This document shows positions 26,025 through 36,535 of a DNA stretch of 64,000 bases, in pieces. The notes beneath the pieces were generated by a model, which was not told the DNA's origin, did no database searches, and saw only the letters and a list, made by a program, of their open reading frames with translations. This DNA is from an uncultured Planctomycetaceae bacterium (GTDB lineage Bacteria > Planctomycetota > Planctomycetia > Planctomycetales > Planctomycetaceae), in NCBI GenBank assembly GCA_937916515.1, contig CALFSX010000297.1, positions 1 through 64,000 on the forward strand, read 5' to 3'. Position numbers and translations under genes: made by a program. The number at the start of each line of letters is the position of its first letter. Position 1 is the first letter of the stretch.

Positions 26025-27580
26025 AATTCCTGTTTTCCAACTTACTGTGTTGCGTCGTTCTGTTGACGTGCGGTGCCTCAATAACGACCGCTCAAACCAT
26101 GAGCATTCGCGAAGTGATGGAACGCGAAAAGGATTGGAGCGAATGGGCGAAAACGGGCAAAAAGATCCACGTTTCCGGACGCTACGAAGGGCGAGTCGCG
26201 AAGCAGTTTCGGCTTAGCAAATGGCCCGTGATCATTACTCCCGCCAGAACCACTGTGTTGCCAAACGACATTGCGTTGGGGCAACGCATGACGATTTCTG
26301 GAGTACTAAACAAATCCGGCAGTCGCTATTTTATGGACGCCGATCGCATCGCCGTCGGTGGAACGGATGCGGAACGGTTTCGAGCTCGGCTGGAAAACAT
26401 CCCGGCCGAAACACCGGAAGCCGTTTATCCGCTGGCCGACGAATACGAACTGATCCAAACATTCTATGACGACGAAGAACTGATACCCGAACTTGCCAAG
26501 GCGCGAGCCGACGCTTTTGCGGCTCAACGCAAACTGTACAAAACGTCGCCCGACAAACTAAGAAAACTCGCCGACAGCGCGGTTGCTTTGGGAGTCGACG
26601 CCAACACCATTGCCGCCATTCAATTTGAATCCATTGTTCAGCAGTCGCAGCTTCCAAATGCAAATTCAGATGCTGTCATCAAACGAATTAAAGAAAGCCT
26701 GAAAGACTGGGATAAACCAAATGCCTTTTTGGATGGCACCCAGGAAAAAGCGTTTCTGGAAGACCCAATTCAGCAATACGAAACTGCCAACGAACTTAGT
26801 CGATTACGCATGCATCGTGCCCTGTACCGAACCGTCCGGCTTCCTCAATTGCTAAAATCCTTCAAGCCGGATGGAAGCAATGGTGTGTCCGTGGCCGACA
26901 CAATCGCAGCAGAACTTCCGGAAGAAACAGCACAAATCGCTCGCTTAAAAGAAGCGTACGTTGCCTATCGTATTAACGATGTGCCGAGATTAACTCGCAA
27001 GCAATTGGAAGACCTGGACACGCTGCTGAAGGAATTCAACAGAGAAGCTGAAACCAAAGCCGCCGTGGCAGCGTGGTTGAAGGCTCAGGACGCACGGCGC
27101 AACAACGGGCAACTGGATGGCATGATTGCCACTGCAGACGAATACCTGTTTGCCTTCGAACGCTGGAAGGAACCCGATCATCGAAACAAAGGTGTTGAGT
27201 TGCTTAAGCGTTCGTGGATCCTGACCAGCGAAGCCGCACCGGCAGAAGCCGCCAACATTTCAAGACGCCTGGAACAGTACGGCTGGACGCGACTTGACGA
27301 CCGCTGGATCACTACAGAAGACCTGGCAAACCTGCCTAAAAACGATATCGCGCTGGCAATGCGAGAAGGTCGAGTTGTGGAGGGCATGAAATACGAACAG
27401 ATCGTGAACACGTTGGGGCAGCCATCGCGGAAGGTGCGAGTTGTTTCGGCGGGCTACGTTCAGGAAATCTGGATCTTCGGCGAAGCAGGTTCATCGTCGA
27501 TTGTGGTACACCTGAAACGAGGCCGCTTTGAAGCCCCCAAAGAAGCGTATGCCACACTGGTCGCGAAAGGCGCTCAGTAA
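26021..27580 (+). CDS. secreted protein of unknown function
   Basis: The 519-residue protein has a signal peptide (residues 1-24, ending ASITTAQ). After a short beta-rich part that resembles a nucleic-acid-binding fold (GKKIHVSGRYEGRV, ISGVLNKSGSRYFMDADRI), a long helical region follows. The C-terminal 80 residues contain REGRVVEGMKYEQIVNTLG-like and EIWIFGEAGSSSIVVHL, which suggests a small SmpA/BamE-like domain. That match is a guess. The gene is coupled to 24747 by a 4-bp overlap. Confidence 0.78.
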   Translation: MKFLFSNLLCCVVLLTCGASITTAQTMSIREVMEREKDWSEWAKTGKKIHVSGRYEGRVAKQFRLSKWPVIITPARTTVLPNDIALGQRMTISGVLNKSGSRYFMDADRIAVGGTDAERFRARLENIPAETPEAVYPLADEYELIQTFYDDEELIPELAKARADAFAAQRKLYKTSPDKLRKLADSAVALGVDANTIAAIQFESIVQQSQLPNANSDAVIKRIKESLKDWDKPNAFLDGTQEKAFLEDPIQQYETANELSRLRMHRALYRTVRLPQLLKSFKPDGSNGVSVADTIAAELPEETAQIARLKEAYVAYRINDVPRLTRKQLEDLDTLLKEFNREAETKAAVAAWLKAQDARRNNGQLDGMIATADEYLFAFERWKEPDHRNKGVELLKRSWILTSEAAPAEAANISRRLEQYGWTRLDDRWITTEDLANLPKNDIALAMREGRVVEGMKYEQIVNTLGQPSRKVRVVSAGYVQEIWIFGEAGSSSIVVHLKRGRFEAPKEAYATLVAKGAQ

Positions 27581-27842
27581 AGCGGCTGAAATAGCTGTGA
27601 ACTTATGTAAGCATCCGGCAAGCGATTGTGATCGCTCAGGTTCAAACTTCAGAGCGGTCATCTTAAAACACAAATCGCTTTATGCTGATTCAAAATTCGG
27701 CGCGGGTGCCAGCACCTCGCTTGCGTGGATCTTCAAATTTTGTGGTCTGCTGTTTGTTCGGCCGGAAGTTTCGTAACATATAGATCTGCAGATTCTCGCC
27801 GTTATGGTGCCCGCCGATATTGTGATTCCGGAGATCACACTT

Positions 27843-30620
27843 ATGTTTCAACCACCGCGTCCATTTGTCGCAATTCTGGTTGCTGTTTTTGTTTGCGAAA
27901 CCGCTGGTACTGCCGACGAAGTTAACTTCCAGCAACACGTGCTGCCGATTTTGAGCGAACACTGTTTGGGCTGTCACGGGATCGATGAAGCAGAATCGAA
28001 GTTGCGGCTGGATTCTATGGTCGGTGCATTATCCGGCGGTGATTCCGGTGAAAAGGCGGTTGTGCCTGGTGATAGCCAGAACAGCTATTTGATTGAACTT
28101 GTCACCAGCGCCGACCCTGGCCGCAGAATGCCTCCAGAAGCCGACGCACTGCCCGACGATCATGTTCGAATTCTTAAGGCGTGGATCGACAACGCTGCCG
28201 ATTGGGAGTCCGCCGCTGCTAAGCTGGCAAATTCCAAACAGAACAGCCATTGGGCATTCAGGCCACTTTCCCACAAAGATTCTTCGCACAACAATCCTGT
28301 TCAGGCAGACGCAACAGGGCCCCCGGCGTTAAACGGCATCGATGATTTTATCATACAGAAATTGCAGCAATCAGAACTAACGCTGTCACCAGCCGCCGAC
28401 CGTCGACGCCTGATCCGTCGTCTTTATCTGGTGATGCTGGGCCTTCCGCCGACTCCCGCAGAAGTGACTGCGTTTGTGAATGACGATCGAACCGACGCGT
28501 GGGAAATTCTGGTGGCCGAAGTTCTTGCAAGCCCTCATTATGGCGAACGGTGGGCTCAACACTGGCTGGACCTGGTTCGTTTCGGCGAAACCGATGGTTA
28601 TGAAACGAATCGAGAACGCCCCAACGCCTGGCGATATCGTGACTGGGTGATTGATGCTTTCAATAACGATACGCCCTACGATCAGTTTGTCATGGAACAG
28701 ATCGCTGGCGACGCGTTGGGGGCCCCCGTAGCCACATCCTTTTTAGTGGCTGGCCCCGTTGATATCGTAAAAGGCAGCAATCCGGAACTCCAGCTTACAC
28801 AACGCCAGGACGAACTTGCTGACATCGTCAACACCACCAGCACAGCCTTTTTGGGGCTGACAGTTGGGTGTGCTCGCTGCCACAATCATAAGTTCGATCC
28901 GATTCTGCAATCGGACTATTATTCTATGCAGGCCGTATTCGCGGGAGTCAGGCATGGAGACACAAACCTGCCATTGGCTGAAGAAGTTCAACGGGAGGTC
29001 GCGGAACTTAGCGCAGAAACAGAAACGCTTCGTGGTCAGTTGGCAAAATTCATCAGCACTGAAGAACTGAAAGAACCAGTCAATGCAAAGATGAATACGG
29101 AATCGTTTTCACCCGTGCCAGCGAAGTTTGTTCGCTTCGAAATCAGGGCAACAAATTCCGGTCAGCCATGTATTGACGAACTGGAAGTGTTTGCCGGTGA
29201 TGTCAACGTCGCGGCTGCCAGCCGTGGCTCAATTCCAACATCGTCCGGCGATTTCGTGCACGCGTTGCATAAGCTGGTTCATATTAACGACGGAAAACAC
29301 GGCAACCCGAACAGCTGGATTTCATCTGTTGTTTCCGGTGGTTGGGTGCAGGTTGAATTTCCATCGGAAGCCACCATCGACCGAATTGTTTGGGGACGTG
29401 ATCGAGAAGGCCGGTTTGGTGATCGAGTTGCCACCGACTATTCCATCAATGTTTCTGTGGATGGACGGCAATGGACAGAAGTCGCCAGTTCTGCCAAACG
29501 GAAGCCGTTTCAAACGAAAGGTAGCGGGGGGCCCAGTTACGACTTTGACGCGTTTCCGGCAGAAGAAGCCAACGCGGGACGCAAGCTGCACCAGCAGTTA
29601 ACCGACCTGACCGAACGGATTAACAAGCTTGCGAAGCCGCCCACAGCTTATGCCGGAAAGTTTTCTCAACCGGGGCCAACTCATCGACTTTATCGAGGCG
29701 AACCGGGGGCACCTCGCGAGCAGGTTGTACCGGCGGCGATTACATCGCTTAGCGAACTTCAATTGCCAGCGGAGGCTCCCGAACAGCAGCGGCGACTGGC
29801 CATCGCAAAGTGGATCGCCAGCGAACAGAATCCGTTAACCGCCCGAGTTATGGTGAACCGCCTATGGCAGTTTCATTTTGGCACCGGCTTTGTTGATACT
29901 CCCAGCGACTTTGGCGGCAACGGTACCAGTCCGACTCACCCGGAACTACTGGATTGGCTGGCGGCGGAATTCATCAACAGCGGATGGTCAATCAAGCACG
30001 TGCAACGTTTGATTCTGATGTCGAAAACATGGCAGCAGGACAGTCAGCCTAAGACAGGGGCGATGAAGATTGACGCGGCATCGCGTTTGCTGTGGCGATT
30101 TCCGCCTCGTCGACTGGAAGCCGAAGCGATTCGCGACTGTGTGCTTTCTGTAACTGACGCACTTAACAGCAATGCGGGCGGCCCCGGATTTAGTGCGTTT
30201 GAAGTGGAGCTGGAAAACGTGAGGCACTATTTCCCCAAGAAGAACTATGGTCCGGAAGATTGGCGCCGAATGGTGTATCAAACCAAAGTTCGTCAGGAAC
30301 GGGATTCTGTGTTTGGAGTGTTCGATTGCCCGGACGGAAGCCAGGTAACTCCCAAACGCAGTCGGTCGACGACGCCGCTGCAGGCATTGAATCTGCTGAA
30401 CAGCCGGTTTCTGATTCAGCAGGCAGACCTGTTTGTGAAGCGGCTGGAGGCCGAGGGTGGCTCCGCGAACGAAAAAGTGGATCGAGCTTATCAGCTGTGT
30501 TTTGGAAGGTCGGCGGACGCTGACGAATTGAAGCTGGCAACGGAGTTTACTGAAACGGCTGGGTGGCACCAGTTTGCCAGAGCCATGTTGAATTCCAACG
30601 AATTCGTGTTCATTCCGTAG
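27843..30620 (+). CDS. planctomycete cytochrome/DUF1549/DUF1553 protein
   Basis: This secreted 925-residue protein follows the planctomycete order. A haem-site motif (CLGCHG near residue 43, PSCyt1-like) comes first, then a DUF1549 domain (about 160-360; ERWAQHWLDLVRFGETDGYE). Next is a discoidin-like insert (about 410-560; FVRFEIRATNSGQPCIDELEVF, then WVQVEFPSEATIDRIVWG). DUF1553 closes the protein (about 640-920; NPLTARVMVNRLWQFHFGTG). The start at 27843 has GGAG 9 nt upstream, which the ATG at 27804 lacks. The DUF1501 gene follows. Confidence 0.92.
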   Translation: MFQPPRPFVAILVAVFVCETAGTADEVNFQQHVLPILSEHCLGCHGIDEAESKLRLDSMVGALSGGDSGEKAVVPGDSQNSYLIELVTSADPGRRMPPEADALPDDHVRILKAWIDNAADWESAAAKLANSKQNSHWAFRPLSHKDSSHNNPVQADATGPPALNGIDDFIIQKLQQSELTLSPAADRRRLIRRLYLVMLGLPPTPAEVTAFVNDDRTDAWEILVAEVLASPHYGERWAQHWLDLVRFGETDGYETNRERPNAWRYRDWVIDAFNNDTPYDQFVMEQIAGDALGAPVATSFLVAGPVDIVKGSNPELQLTQRQDELADIVNTTSTAFLGLTVGCARCHNHKFDPILQSDYYSMQAVFAGVRHGDTNLPLAEEVQREVAELSAETETLRGQLAKFISTEELKEPVNAKMNTESFSPVPAKFVRFEIRATNSGQPCIDELEVFAGDVNVAAASRGSIPTSSGDFVHALHKLVHINDGKHGNPNSWISSVVSGGWVQVEFPSEATIDRIVWGRDREGRFGDRVATDYSINVSVDGRQWTEVASSAKRKPFQTKGSGGPSYDFDAFPAEEANAGRKLHQQLTDLTERINKLAKPPTAYAGKFSQPGPTHRLYRGEPGAPREQVVPAAITSLSELQLPAEAPEQQRRLAIAKWIASEQNPLTARVMVNRLWQFHFGTGFVDTPSDFGGNGTSPTHPELLDWLAAEFINSGWSIKHVQRLILMSKTWQQDSQPKTGAMKIDAASRLLWRFPPRRLEAEAIRDCVLSVTDALNSNAGGPGFSAFEVELENVRHYFPKKNYGPEDWRRMVYQTKVRQERDSVFGVFDCPDGSQVTPKRSRSTTPLQALNLLNSRFLIQQADLFVKRLEAEGGSANEKVDRAYQLCFGRSADADELKLATEFTETAGWHQFARAMLNSNEFVFIP

Positions 30621-30671
30621 GCGACCGCAGGCGACCGTTATCCACCACTCACACATCCACGGGGTATAAAC

Positions 30672-30772
30672 TACTTAAAGCAGCGCACTTGTTCATATTG
30701 AGTCATGTTTTCTGAGCGACAACGGAGCGTTTCTGAGCGTCAGCTCAAATGGTCTGAGGCACTGCCTCGTTA
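30672..30772 (+). repeat. R2 repeat, copy 2
   Basis: Runs from CTTAAAGCAGCGCACTTG to GCACTGCCTCGTTA. It is directly joined to R1 copy D, with the shared TTA at the joint. Confidence 0.85.
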
Positions 30773-30909
30773 TAGAGTCTTAATGAAAATGAAGCGCGCA
30801 CAGTGCGCGCATGTTGGTCGTAGCGACAACGGAGCGGCTCGGTGATTCGAACGCTCCCTGCCGTGCAGCCGACCACGCCACTGGGTCAAGGGCGAAGCCC
30901 TTGTTAGGC
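30773..30909 (+). repeat. R1 repeat, copy D
   Basis: A well-preserved copy: GCGCGCACAGTGCGCGC palindrome, TTGGTCGTAGCGACAA hairpin, GGGCGAAGCCC hairpin and a final TTGTTAGGC. It lies just before the DUF1501 gene and creates a false N-terminal extension of it. Confidence 0.9.
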
Positions 30910-30942
30910 AGCGTCGTTCAGTCGCTGTGGAGTATCTATATT

Positions 30943-32418
30943 ATGAACATGCCGTCACGACGAAGTTTTCTGATTAACACTGCCAACGGGCTGGGCGGAA
31001 TCGCGTTGGCCAGCATGATGCATGAACAAGGTGTTCTGCACGCTCAACCGTTTCCCGCGGATCACAAAACCTCGCTAAGGCCCGTGATCGATGCTTCGCA
31101 GCCATTCGCAGCTCGTCAGCCGCACTTTGCTGCGAAGGCAAAAAACGTGCTGATGATTTTCTGTTCGGGAGCGTGCAGCCAGATTGACACGTTTGACTAC
31201 AAACCGGAACTTATCAAGCGTCACGGCCAGCCGATGCCGGGCGGCGAATCTTTGATTACGTTTCAGGGCAGCCAGGGAAATCTGACAAAAAGCCCGTGGG
31301 ACTTCAAGCCGTACGGTGAATGCGGCAAAATGGTGTCGGACCTTGTTCCGATGTTGGGCGAGATGGCCGATGACATGTGTTTTATCCATTCGCTAACCGG
31401 CAAAACGAACACTCACGGGCCGGGTGAAAACTTTATGTCGACTGGCTTCACGCTGGACGGATTCCCCAGCATGGGAGCGTGGGCGACGTGGGCATTGGGG
31501 ACGGAAAATCAAAATCTACCCGCTTACGTGGCTATTCCCGATCCGCGAGGCACGCCTCAATCCAGCGTGAACAACTGGGGCCCGGGGTTTCTTCCGGCGG
31601 CGTTTCAGGGAACCGACTTCAACGCCACTCAACCACTGCGTAACCTGGATCGCCCGGAGGGAATTGATGCGGCAACCGACAAGGCGACTCGCAATTTTCT
31701 GCAGCATCTTAACCGCAAACATCTGGAGCAGTTTCCTGGCGACAGCGAACTTTCCGCCAGAATTGCCAGCTATGAACTGGCGGCAAAGATGCAGTTGAGC
31801 GTGCCGGAAGTCAGTGATCTGTCGACTGAATCTGCGGCGACAATTAAAATGTATGGAGCCGACGATACTCAAAACGAATTGAAGGCATCGTTTGCTCGCA
31901 ACTGCATTCTGGCTCGGCGACTGGTGGAAAAGGGCGTTCGTTTTGTGCAGGTGTTTAACGGGGCCTATCAAACCGGCGGAGAAGGCGTCAGTAACTGGGA
32001 CGGGCACAAAGTTCTCGCGGAACAATATGCCAAACACGGCCCTGTTTTGGATCAGCCCACGGCCGCACTGTTGAAAGATATGAAGCAGCGAGGACTGTTA
32101 AAGGACACGTTGGTTGTGTGGTGCACGGAATTCGGCCGCATGCCGACGTTTCAGGCGGGAGCCAGTGGACGTGACCACAACCCCGCAGGCTTCACTGCAT
32201 GGATGGCAGGAGCGGGCGTGAAAGCTCCGTTTACGTATGGAGCGACCGATGAGTTCGGTTACAAAGCCGTTGAAAACGTGGCAACGGTTTATGATTTCCA
32301 CGCCACAATTCTGCACATTCTGGGACTGGATCACGAACGTTTGACATACTACCACAACGGAATCGATCGCCGTCTGACAGATGTTCACGGCAAGGTGATC
32401 AGTGATGTGCTGGCATGA
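30943..32418 (+). CDS. DUF1501 family protein
   Basis: This 491-residue protein has a Tat-like signal ([13 protein letters not shown]) and the DUF1501 core, a sulfatase-like fold. Key segments are [22 protein letters not shown], the [19 protein letters not shown] region, and a C-terminal [14 protein letters not shown] followed by GRDHNP. It forms the usual pair with the DUF1549/1553 protein upstream; the biological role of the pair is unknown. ATG 30943 is used because codons before it are R1 repeat. Confidence 0.92.
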   Translation: MNMPSRRSFLINTANGLGGIALASMMHEQGVLHAQPFPADHKTSLRPVIDASQPFAARQPHFAAKAKNVLMIFCSGACSQIDTFDYKPELIKRHGQPMPGGESLITFQGSQGNLTKSPWDFKPYGECGKMVSDLVPMLGEMADDMCFIHSLTGKTNTHGPGENFMSTGFTLDGFPSMGAWATWALGTENQNLPAYVAIPDPRGTPQSSVNNWGPGFLPAAFQGTDFNATQPLRNLDRPEGIDAATDKATRNFLQHLNRKHLEQFPGDSELSARIASYELAAKMQLSVPEVSDLSTESAATIKMYGADDTQNELKASFARNCILARRLVEKGVRFVQVFNGAYQTGGEGVSNWDGHKVLAEQYAKHGPVLDQPTAALLKDMKQRGLLKDTLVVWCTEFGRMPTFQAGASGRDHNPAGFTAWMAGAGVKAPFTYGATDEFGYKAVENVATVYDFHATILHILGLDHERLTYYHNGIDRRLTDVHGKVISDVLA

Positions 32419-32496
32419 GGCCAGGGAATGTTGGCGAAACGGATTTCAGCGTAGTGGTGCCACCCAGTCATTTCGGCAACTCAAAAGGTATTACGT

Positions 32497-33081
32497 GTGA
32501 ATGTCTTTCTTGTTCAAAGCAATTCGCCAGTCAGCGGTCGCGATGGCCTTGGTGTGTATAGCTCGCGAAAACTGGCAACTGCCGAAGTTGATCGATTGGT
32601 CGCTGCTCAAAGTGATGTCGAGTTCAAAATTGTGGAGTTGCCGGTTGATAGTTCCTCCTTGGAATCACCGGGCAAAGTCGTTAACGCCAGTTCAGCAGGT
32701 GCCGCTGCCCCAGCAATTGGAACGGTTGGCTGGATGGACCTTACCGTGGATAATTGCGAGGATATTCGAGACTTCTATGAACAGGTGATCGGCTGGCATA
32801 GTTCTGCTGTATCTTTGGGGGAATATGATGACTATTGCGTGCATCCCTCCGCAGACGCCGATCCGGTTGCTGGCATCTGTCACGCAAAAGGCGCTAACGC
32901 TCAGCTTCCCGCTGCGTGGTTGATCTATTTAAAGGTCGCTGATTTGGAACAGTCACTGCAGCGATGCGAACAACTGGCAGGCGAAGTTCTGGTGAAACGG
33001 CAGCCGGATGATTATGGTCGCATTGCTGTAATCCGAGATCCCGCGGGAGCTGCGTGTGCACTGTTTCAACCTGCGAATTGA
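32497..33081 (+). CDS. VOC (glyoxalase-like) fold protein
   Basis: The 194-residue protein starts at a GTG with AGG 8 nt upstream. Residues about 75-190 form a vicinal oxygen chelate half-fold: VGWMDLTVDNCEDIRDFYEQVIGW, then LIYLKVADLEQSLQRCEQLAGEVL, and GRIAVIRDPAGAACALFQ. The N-terminal 70 residues are not assigned. No substrate or metal site can be fixed from sequence. Confidence 0.82.
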   Translation: MNVFLVQSNSPVSGRDGLGVYSSRKLATAEVDRLVAAQSDVEFKIVELPVDSSSLESPGKVVNASSAGAAAPAIGTVGWMDLTVDNCEDIRDFYEQVIGWHSSAVSLGEYDDYCVHPSADADPVAGICHAKGANAQLPAAWLIYLKVADLEQSLQRCEQLAGEVLVKRQPDDYGRIAVIRDPAGAACALFQPAN

Positions 33082-33307
33082 GGCGTGAGAAGACAGCAAT
33101 CGCAACGTTCATGAAATCGTGCATCAGCGGAGGATTGAGTCCAGGTTCGCGTTGATCTGTTAGTTCGCCACGGAAAACGCTGTTTGGCGAACCTTTCTTC
33201 TGATGGATTGTGGCTCAATCTTAACTTATGCTGTAAAGTATGGCGTCAATGATTGTTGCGGACCTTTGGCAGATTCCGCCTCGCCCATGAATAAACGGAA
33301 CGAAAAC

Positions 33308-34474
33308 ATGGCACGACTTGTTCAAAAAAACGTCACCACATGGCTGACCAGTTGCCTGTTTGCAGCTGCAACAATTGTGGGCTGTGGCGGAGGCGAGACA
33401 AATCCACCAGCCGGCACGTCGGCCGTTGCAGAGCCGGGCGCAAACTCTGCGACAGCCCCAGCGAATGACGCTTCGTCCGTTTCACCACAACAGTCCACGG
33501 CGAACACTGGCAACAGCAGTGATCGTCCGCATCGCCAGAACGAACGCTGGACCGACGCAAACGGCGTGGAATACCTGGGCGAAGTTCCTCTGGATGTGTT
33601 TTACGATCAGCCTTACATGGTTGCATCCGACCAGACTCCTCTTGCTGGAGTTGCCACGAATGTTCCCGCTCAAAGCCCCGGCGGAATGACGTCTGGCGGA
33701 ACAATGAGCGATGGCGATTTGCAGGTCGCCGCAGATTCGCCCGCTGTTGTTCCACCTGCCGATGCTGACAACGCCGCTGTCGGGTGGACCGAGATTATGC
33801 CCATGAGCGTGCTGACGACAGAAGTGAACAGCATCAGAAACTTTCTAAATGAATCATTGCAATCTGTCGGCTCGTACAATCGATCGATGTTAATGATCGC
33901 TCCCAAGGCGGCATCGCTGGCGGTGTTGTCCGGCATCGTGATGGAGCATCCGGAAACGCTTAACTGGAAGGATGACGCAATCTACGTTCGTGATCTTGCC
34001 AAAAAAATGAACCTGGAAACACTTCAGCCAGGAAAGAAAGACCAGGACCGCCTGCTGAGACTGTTCGAAAATGTCGCCAGCATCCTGGACCGATCAAAAC
34101 CTGCCGGGCTGGAAGAACCAGAAGCGTCTGATTCGTATGCAGACGTAGCAGAAATGCGTCTGGTAATGATGCGAATGGAAGCGTCTCAAAAGAAACTGAA
34201 GACAGAAGCCGGAAGCGAAAGTTCGTTCACGTCTCAAAAAGAAATGGTCCAGCACGAAGCCGCAATACTGGGAGCGATGACACATGTTGTCACCTTGCCA
34301 GGCTACGGCTATGAAGACGATCCGGAATTCGTGGGCTACGCAAAAAAAATCGTTGAAGCGGCCAGAGAAATCCGCAACGCTTCAGATGCCAGCGACTTCG
34401 CAACTTACGAACTGGCACTCACCAAGGTTTCAACCGCGTGTCAGGAATGCCACTCTCAATACAAAAACAACTAG
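33308..34474 (+). CDS. lipoprotein with c'-type cytochrome domain
   Basis: The 388-residue protein has a lipobox Cys near residue 26 (AAATIVGC), a Ser/Thr/Pro-rich linker and a helical C-terminal part. That part ends in ACQECHSQYKNN, a CxxCH haem motif close to the C-terminus as in cytochromes c'. The ATG at 33308 has GGA 8 nt upstream; 33287 is a possible earlier start. The TAG stop lies inside the terminal bases of R1 copy E. Confidence 0.82.
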   Translation: MARLVQKNVTTWLTSCLFAAATIVGCGGGETNPPAGTSAVAEPGANSATAPANDASSVSPQQSTANTGNSSDRPHRQNERWTDANGVEYLGEVPLDVFYDQPYMVASDQTPLAGVATNVPAQSPGGMTSGGTMSDGDLQVAADSPAVVPPADADNAAVGWTEIMPMSVLTTEVNSIRNFLNESLQSVGSYNRSMLMIAPKAASLAVLSGIVMEHPETLNWKDDAIYVRDLAKKMNLETLQPGKKDQDRLLRLFENVASILDRSKPAGLEEPEASDSYADVAEMRLVMMRMEASQKKLKTEAGSESSFTSQKEMVQHEAAILGAMTHVVTLPGYGYEDDPEFVGYAKKIVEAAREIRNASDASDFATYELALTKVSTACQECHSQYKNN

Positions 34475-34592
34475 CAAGGGCTTCGCCCTTGACCAGGTGG
34501 CGTGGCGTGCGAGAGGACGTGGAAAGTTTTAATTGCCGAGTCGCTCGGTTGTCGCTTCGACCAATATCCGCATCATTTTAAGTAAGATGTCT
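34472..34592 (-). repeat. R1 repeat, copy E
   Basis: On the minus strand it runs from the ATCTTACTTAAAATG leader to AAGGGCGAAGCCCTTGCTAG. The last three bases on the plus strand (TAG) are the stop codon of the preceding gene. Confidence 0.85.
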
Positions 34593-34877
34593 AATGAGAC
34601 AGTGCCATGTCTGAATGGGCCGCAGCGCGTCAGCCCCGTTTTTTTCAGTGGCCCGCGCTAACCGGGGCTGACGCCCTGCGGCTGATGTGGTCGCAGAAAT
34701 ACCGAACTTTCATTGAACCAGGCGATGTCCGACTAAGTAAACTCTGGCGAGTCCAGCTACAATCTTTCAGCCTTCAGTTTCAGCAGAGGCAGACAATCCG
34801 TCACTTTCATTTGTGGTCTGAAAATCAATAGTTCTCAATCCATATTTCACGCCTTCCGCGTTAACGAATAGACATTT

Positions 34878-35876
34878 ATGTTCGACACGATTACTGCTAA
34901 GTCTGGTCTCACGAACCGCTTGTCACTGAGCGTTGCTGCCCTGACATTCGCATCACTGTTTGGGATACAGACGCAATACGTTTCTGCCGACACCATCATT
35001 CTGAAGTCCGGCCAGAAGATTGAAGGCCAGGTGCTGAAAACACAGCAGGACACGTTGTTTGTCGATATTGGTGTTGATGTCGTCAAGATACCGGTCGACC
35101 GAATTGCGGAACGAATTGAAGACACTCCCGGCAAAGACGTGGAAAAAGTGAAACAGGATTCCGGCCTGTTAAGAACGGCCAAGCTGCCGATTCGAACGGT
35201 CAAAGAACTTGTTACGCGTTTTGCCGAAGGTGTCGTTCTGGTGCAAACGCCCGACGGATTAGGTTCCGGATTTGTTGTGAGCGACGAAGGTTATTGCGTC
35301 ACAAACTACCATGTGGTTGAAGGGCAAACTCGAGTTGCGGTGACCATTTTTCACCGTACAGAATCGGGCGAATTTGAACGAGTAGCTGTGCGAGACGTAA
35401 AAATCGTGGCTCTGAATCCGCACTTCGACCTGGCCTTGCTGCAAATTCCAAAGCAGAAAGATATTAAGTTTCAGCCCGTCTATATTGCAGAAGACGACTC
35501 ACAGCAGGAAGGCGATGGAGTCTTCGCCATCGGAAGTCCTCTGGGCCTGGAACGTTCGGTTTCTGAAGGAATCGTGAGCACGAAGAATCGAAACATGGAA
35601 GGCATCGTTTACCTTCAAACGACTGCTCAGATTAACCCAGGCAACAGCGGCGGTCCACTGTTTAACACCAAGGGAGAAGTAGTGGGCGTGATCAACATGA
35701 AGTTGACGTTTGGCGAAGGGCTTGGTTTCGCAATTCCGGTGGCCTACCTGCGACACTTCATCCAAAACCGAGACGCGTTTGCCTTCGATCGTACAAACCC
35801 CAACACCGGCTTCCACTATCTGGAACCACCACGCCGCACAAATCCAAAACAACCTTATGAAGTGGTTAAGGAATAG
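34878..35876 (+). CDS. trypsin-like serine protease, secreted
   Basis: This 332-residue protein has a signal peptide (to about residue 37) and a short beta domain. The HtrA/DegP-type protease domain starts near residue 115. The catalytic triad is visible: His in VTNYHVVEG, Asp in HFDLALLQI, and Ser in NPGNSGGPL. A PDZ domain is absent, unlike most HtrA proteins. It is probably periplasmic or extracellular. Confidence 0.92.
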   Translation: MFDTITAKSGLTNRLSLSVAALTFASLFGIQTQYVSADTIILKSGQKIEGQVLKTQQDTLFVDIGVDVVKIPVDRIAERIEDTPGKDVEKVKQDSGLLRTAKLPIRTVKELVTRFAEGVVLVQTPDGLGSGFVVSDEGYCVTNYHVVEGQTRVAVTIFHRTESGEFERVAVRDVKIVALNPHFDLALLQIPKQKDIKFQPVYIAEDDSQQEGDGVFAIGSPLGLERSVSEGIVSTKNRNMEGIVYLQTTAQINPGNSGGPLFNTKGEVVGVINMKLTFGEGLGFAIPVAYLRHFIQNRDAFAFDRTNPNTGFHYLEPPRRTNPKQPYEVVKE

Positions 35877-36092
35877 TCCCGAATGAGTTTGTTTGGGGGC
35901 AGTCACGGGGTGTGGCCACCCTTGCGGGATTCACGACCATCTATGACTGCACTCGTTTGTTTGCCTTGAAGCAGCAAACCACTTCACGGTATAGCTTCCG
36001 TCGGAGCATCCGCTGGATGGGACTCCGGCTTCAAAGGCCATAATTCCGAAACGTCCCAATAAGCGGCTGCACGCACATTGGCGAGGCAATAG

Positions 36093-36180
36093 CGGAAGGC
36101 AAGGGATTCGAACCCTCATCACCTTTTCAGGTGGCATGCGTTAGCAGTGCAGCCCGGCCAACCGTATCCGGCTACCTTCC
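36093..36180 (-). tRNA. tRNA-Ser (GCT)
   Basis: 88 nt, class II. The acceptor GGAAGGT pairs with GCCTTCC, and the anticodon loop holds GCT. The long variable arm is closed by CACCTGAAAAGGTG. The T-arm is GAGGGTTCGAATCCCTT-like. No encoded CCA. Confidence 0.9.
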
Positions 36181-36209
36181 GTAGAAAATTGAACCGCCAT
36201 CGGGCGGAT

Positions 36210-36282
36210 TGATCTCGGCTGGAATCGAACCAGCAGTTTCCTGCATGTCACGCAGGCGTCTTTGCCGTTGGACCACGAGACC
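36210..36282 (-). tRNA. tRNA-Val (GAC)
   Basis: 73 nt. The acceptor GGTCTCG pairs with CGAGATC, the anticodon stem CCTGC/GCAGG holds the loop GTGACAT (anticodon GAC), and the T-stem is GCTGG/CCAGC. No encoded CCA. Confidence 0.85.
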
Positions 36283-36305
36283 TTTACTTTTGCAGATTGT
36301 TTGAT

Positions 36306-36381
36306 TGACCAGGGTGGGAGTCGAACCCACAAATTCATCACGCTCTCGACGTGATCGCTTTGCCTGTTTGCGTACTTGGTC
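36306..36381 (-). tRNA. tRNA-like gene, identity unclear
   Basis: The acceptor (GACCAAG/CCTGGTC, one mismatch) and the T-arm (GTGGG/CCCAC) are good. The anticodon arm TCACG-TCGAGAG-CGTGA gives an apparent GAG with C, not T, at position 33, and the variable loop is short. That is inconsistent with a normal Leu tRNA. It may be a diverged or non-functional tRNA. Confidence 0.55.
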
Positions 36382-36442
36382 GTGCGTTACTGAAACGTCT
36401 TCCACGGAAGCAAAGTGATGCGAAAACCTTTGTAAAGCTGAA

Positions 36443-36513
36443 CACGTCTAAAGGGATTCGAACCCCGATCAACTGGTTTGGAATCAGTCATGCTGCCGTT
36501 GCACCAGAGACGT
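36443..36513 (-). tRNA. tRNA-Trp (CCA)
   Basis: 71 nt. The acceptor ACGTCTC/TAGACGT has one mismatch at position 7. The anticodon loop TTCCAAA gives CCA, and the stem has one A-C mismatch. The discriminator is G. A functional gene is likely but the stems are weak. Confidence 0.82.
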
Positions 36514-36535
36514 AAGCTGTTTTTCTTTGCAGCAG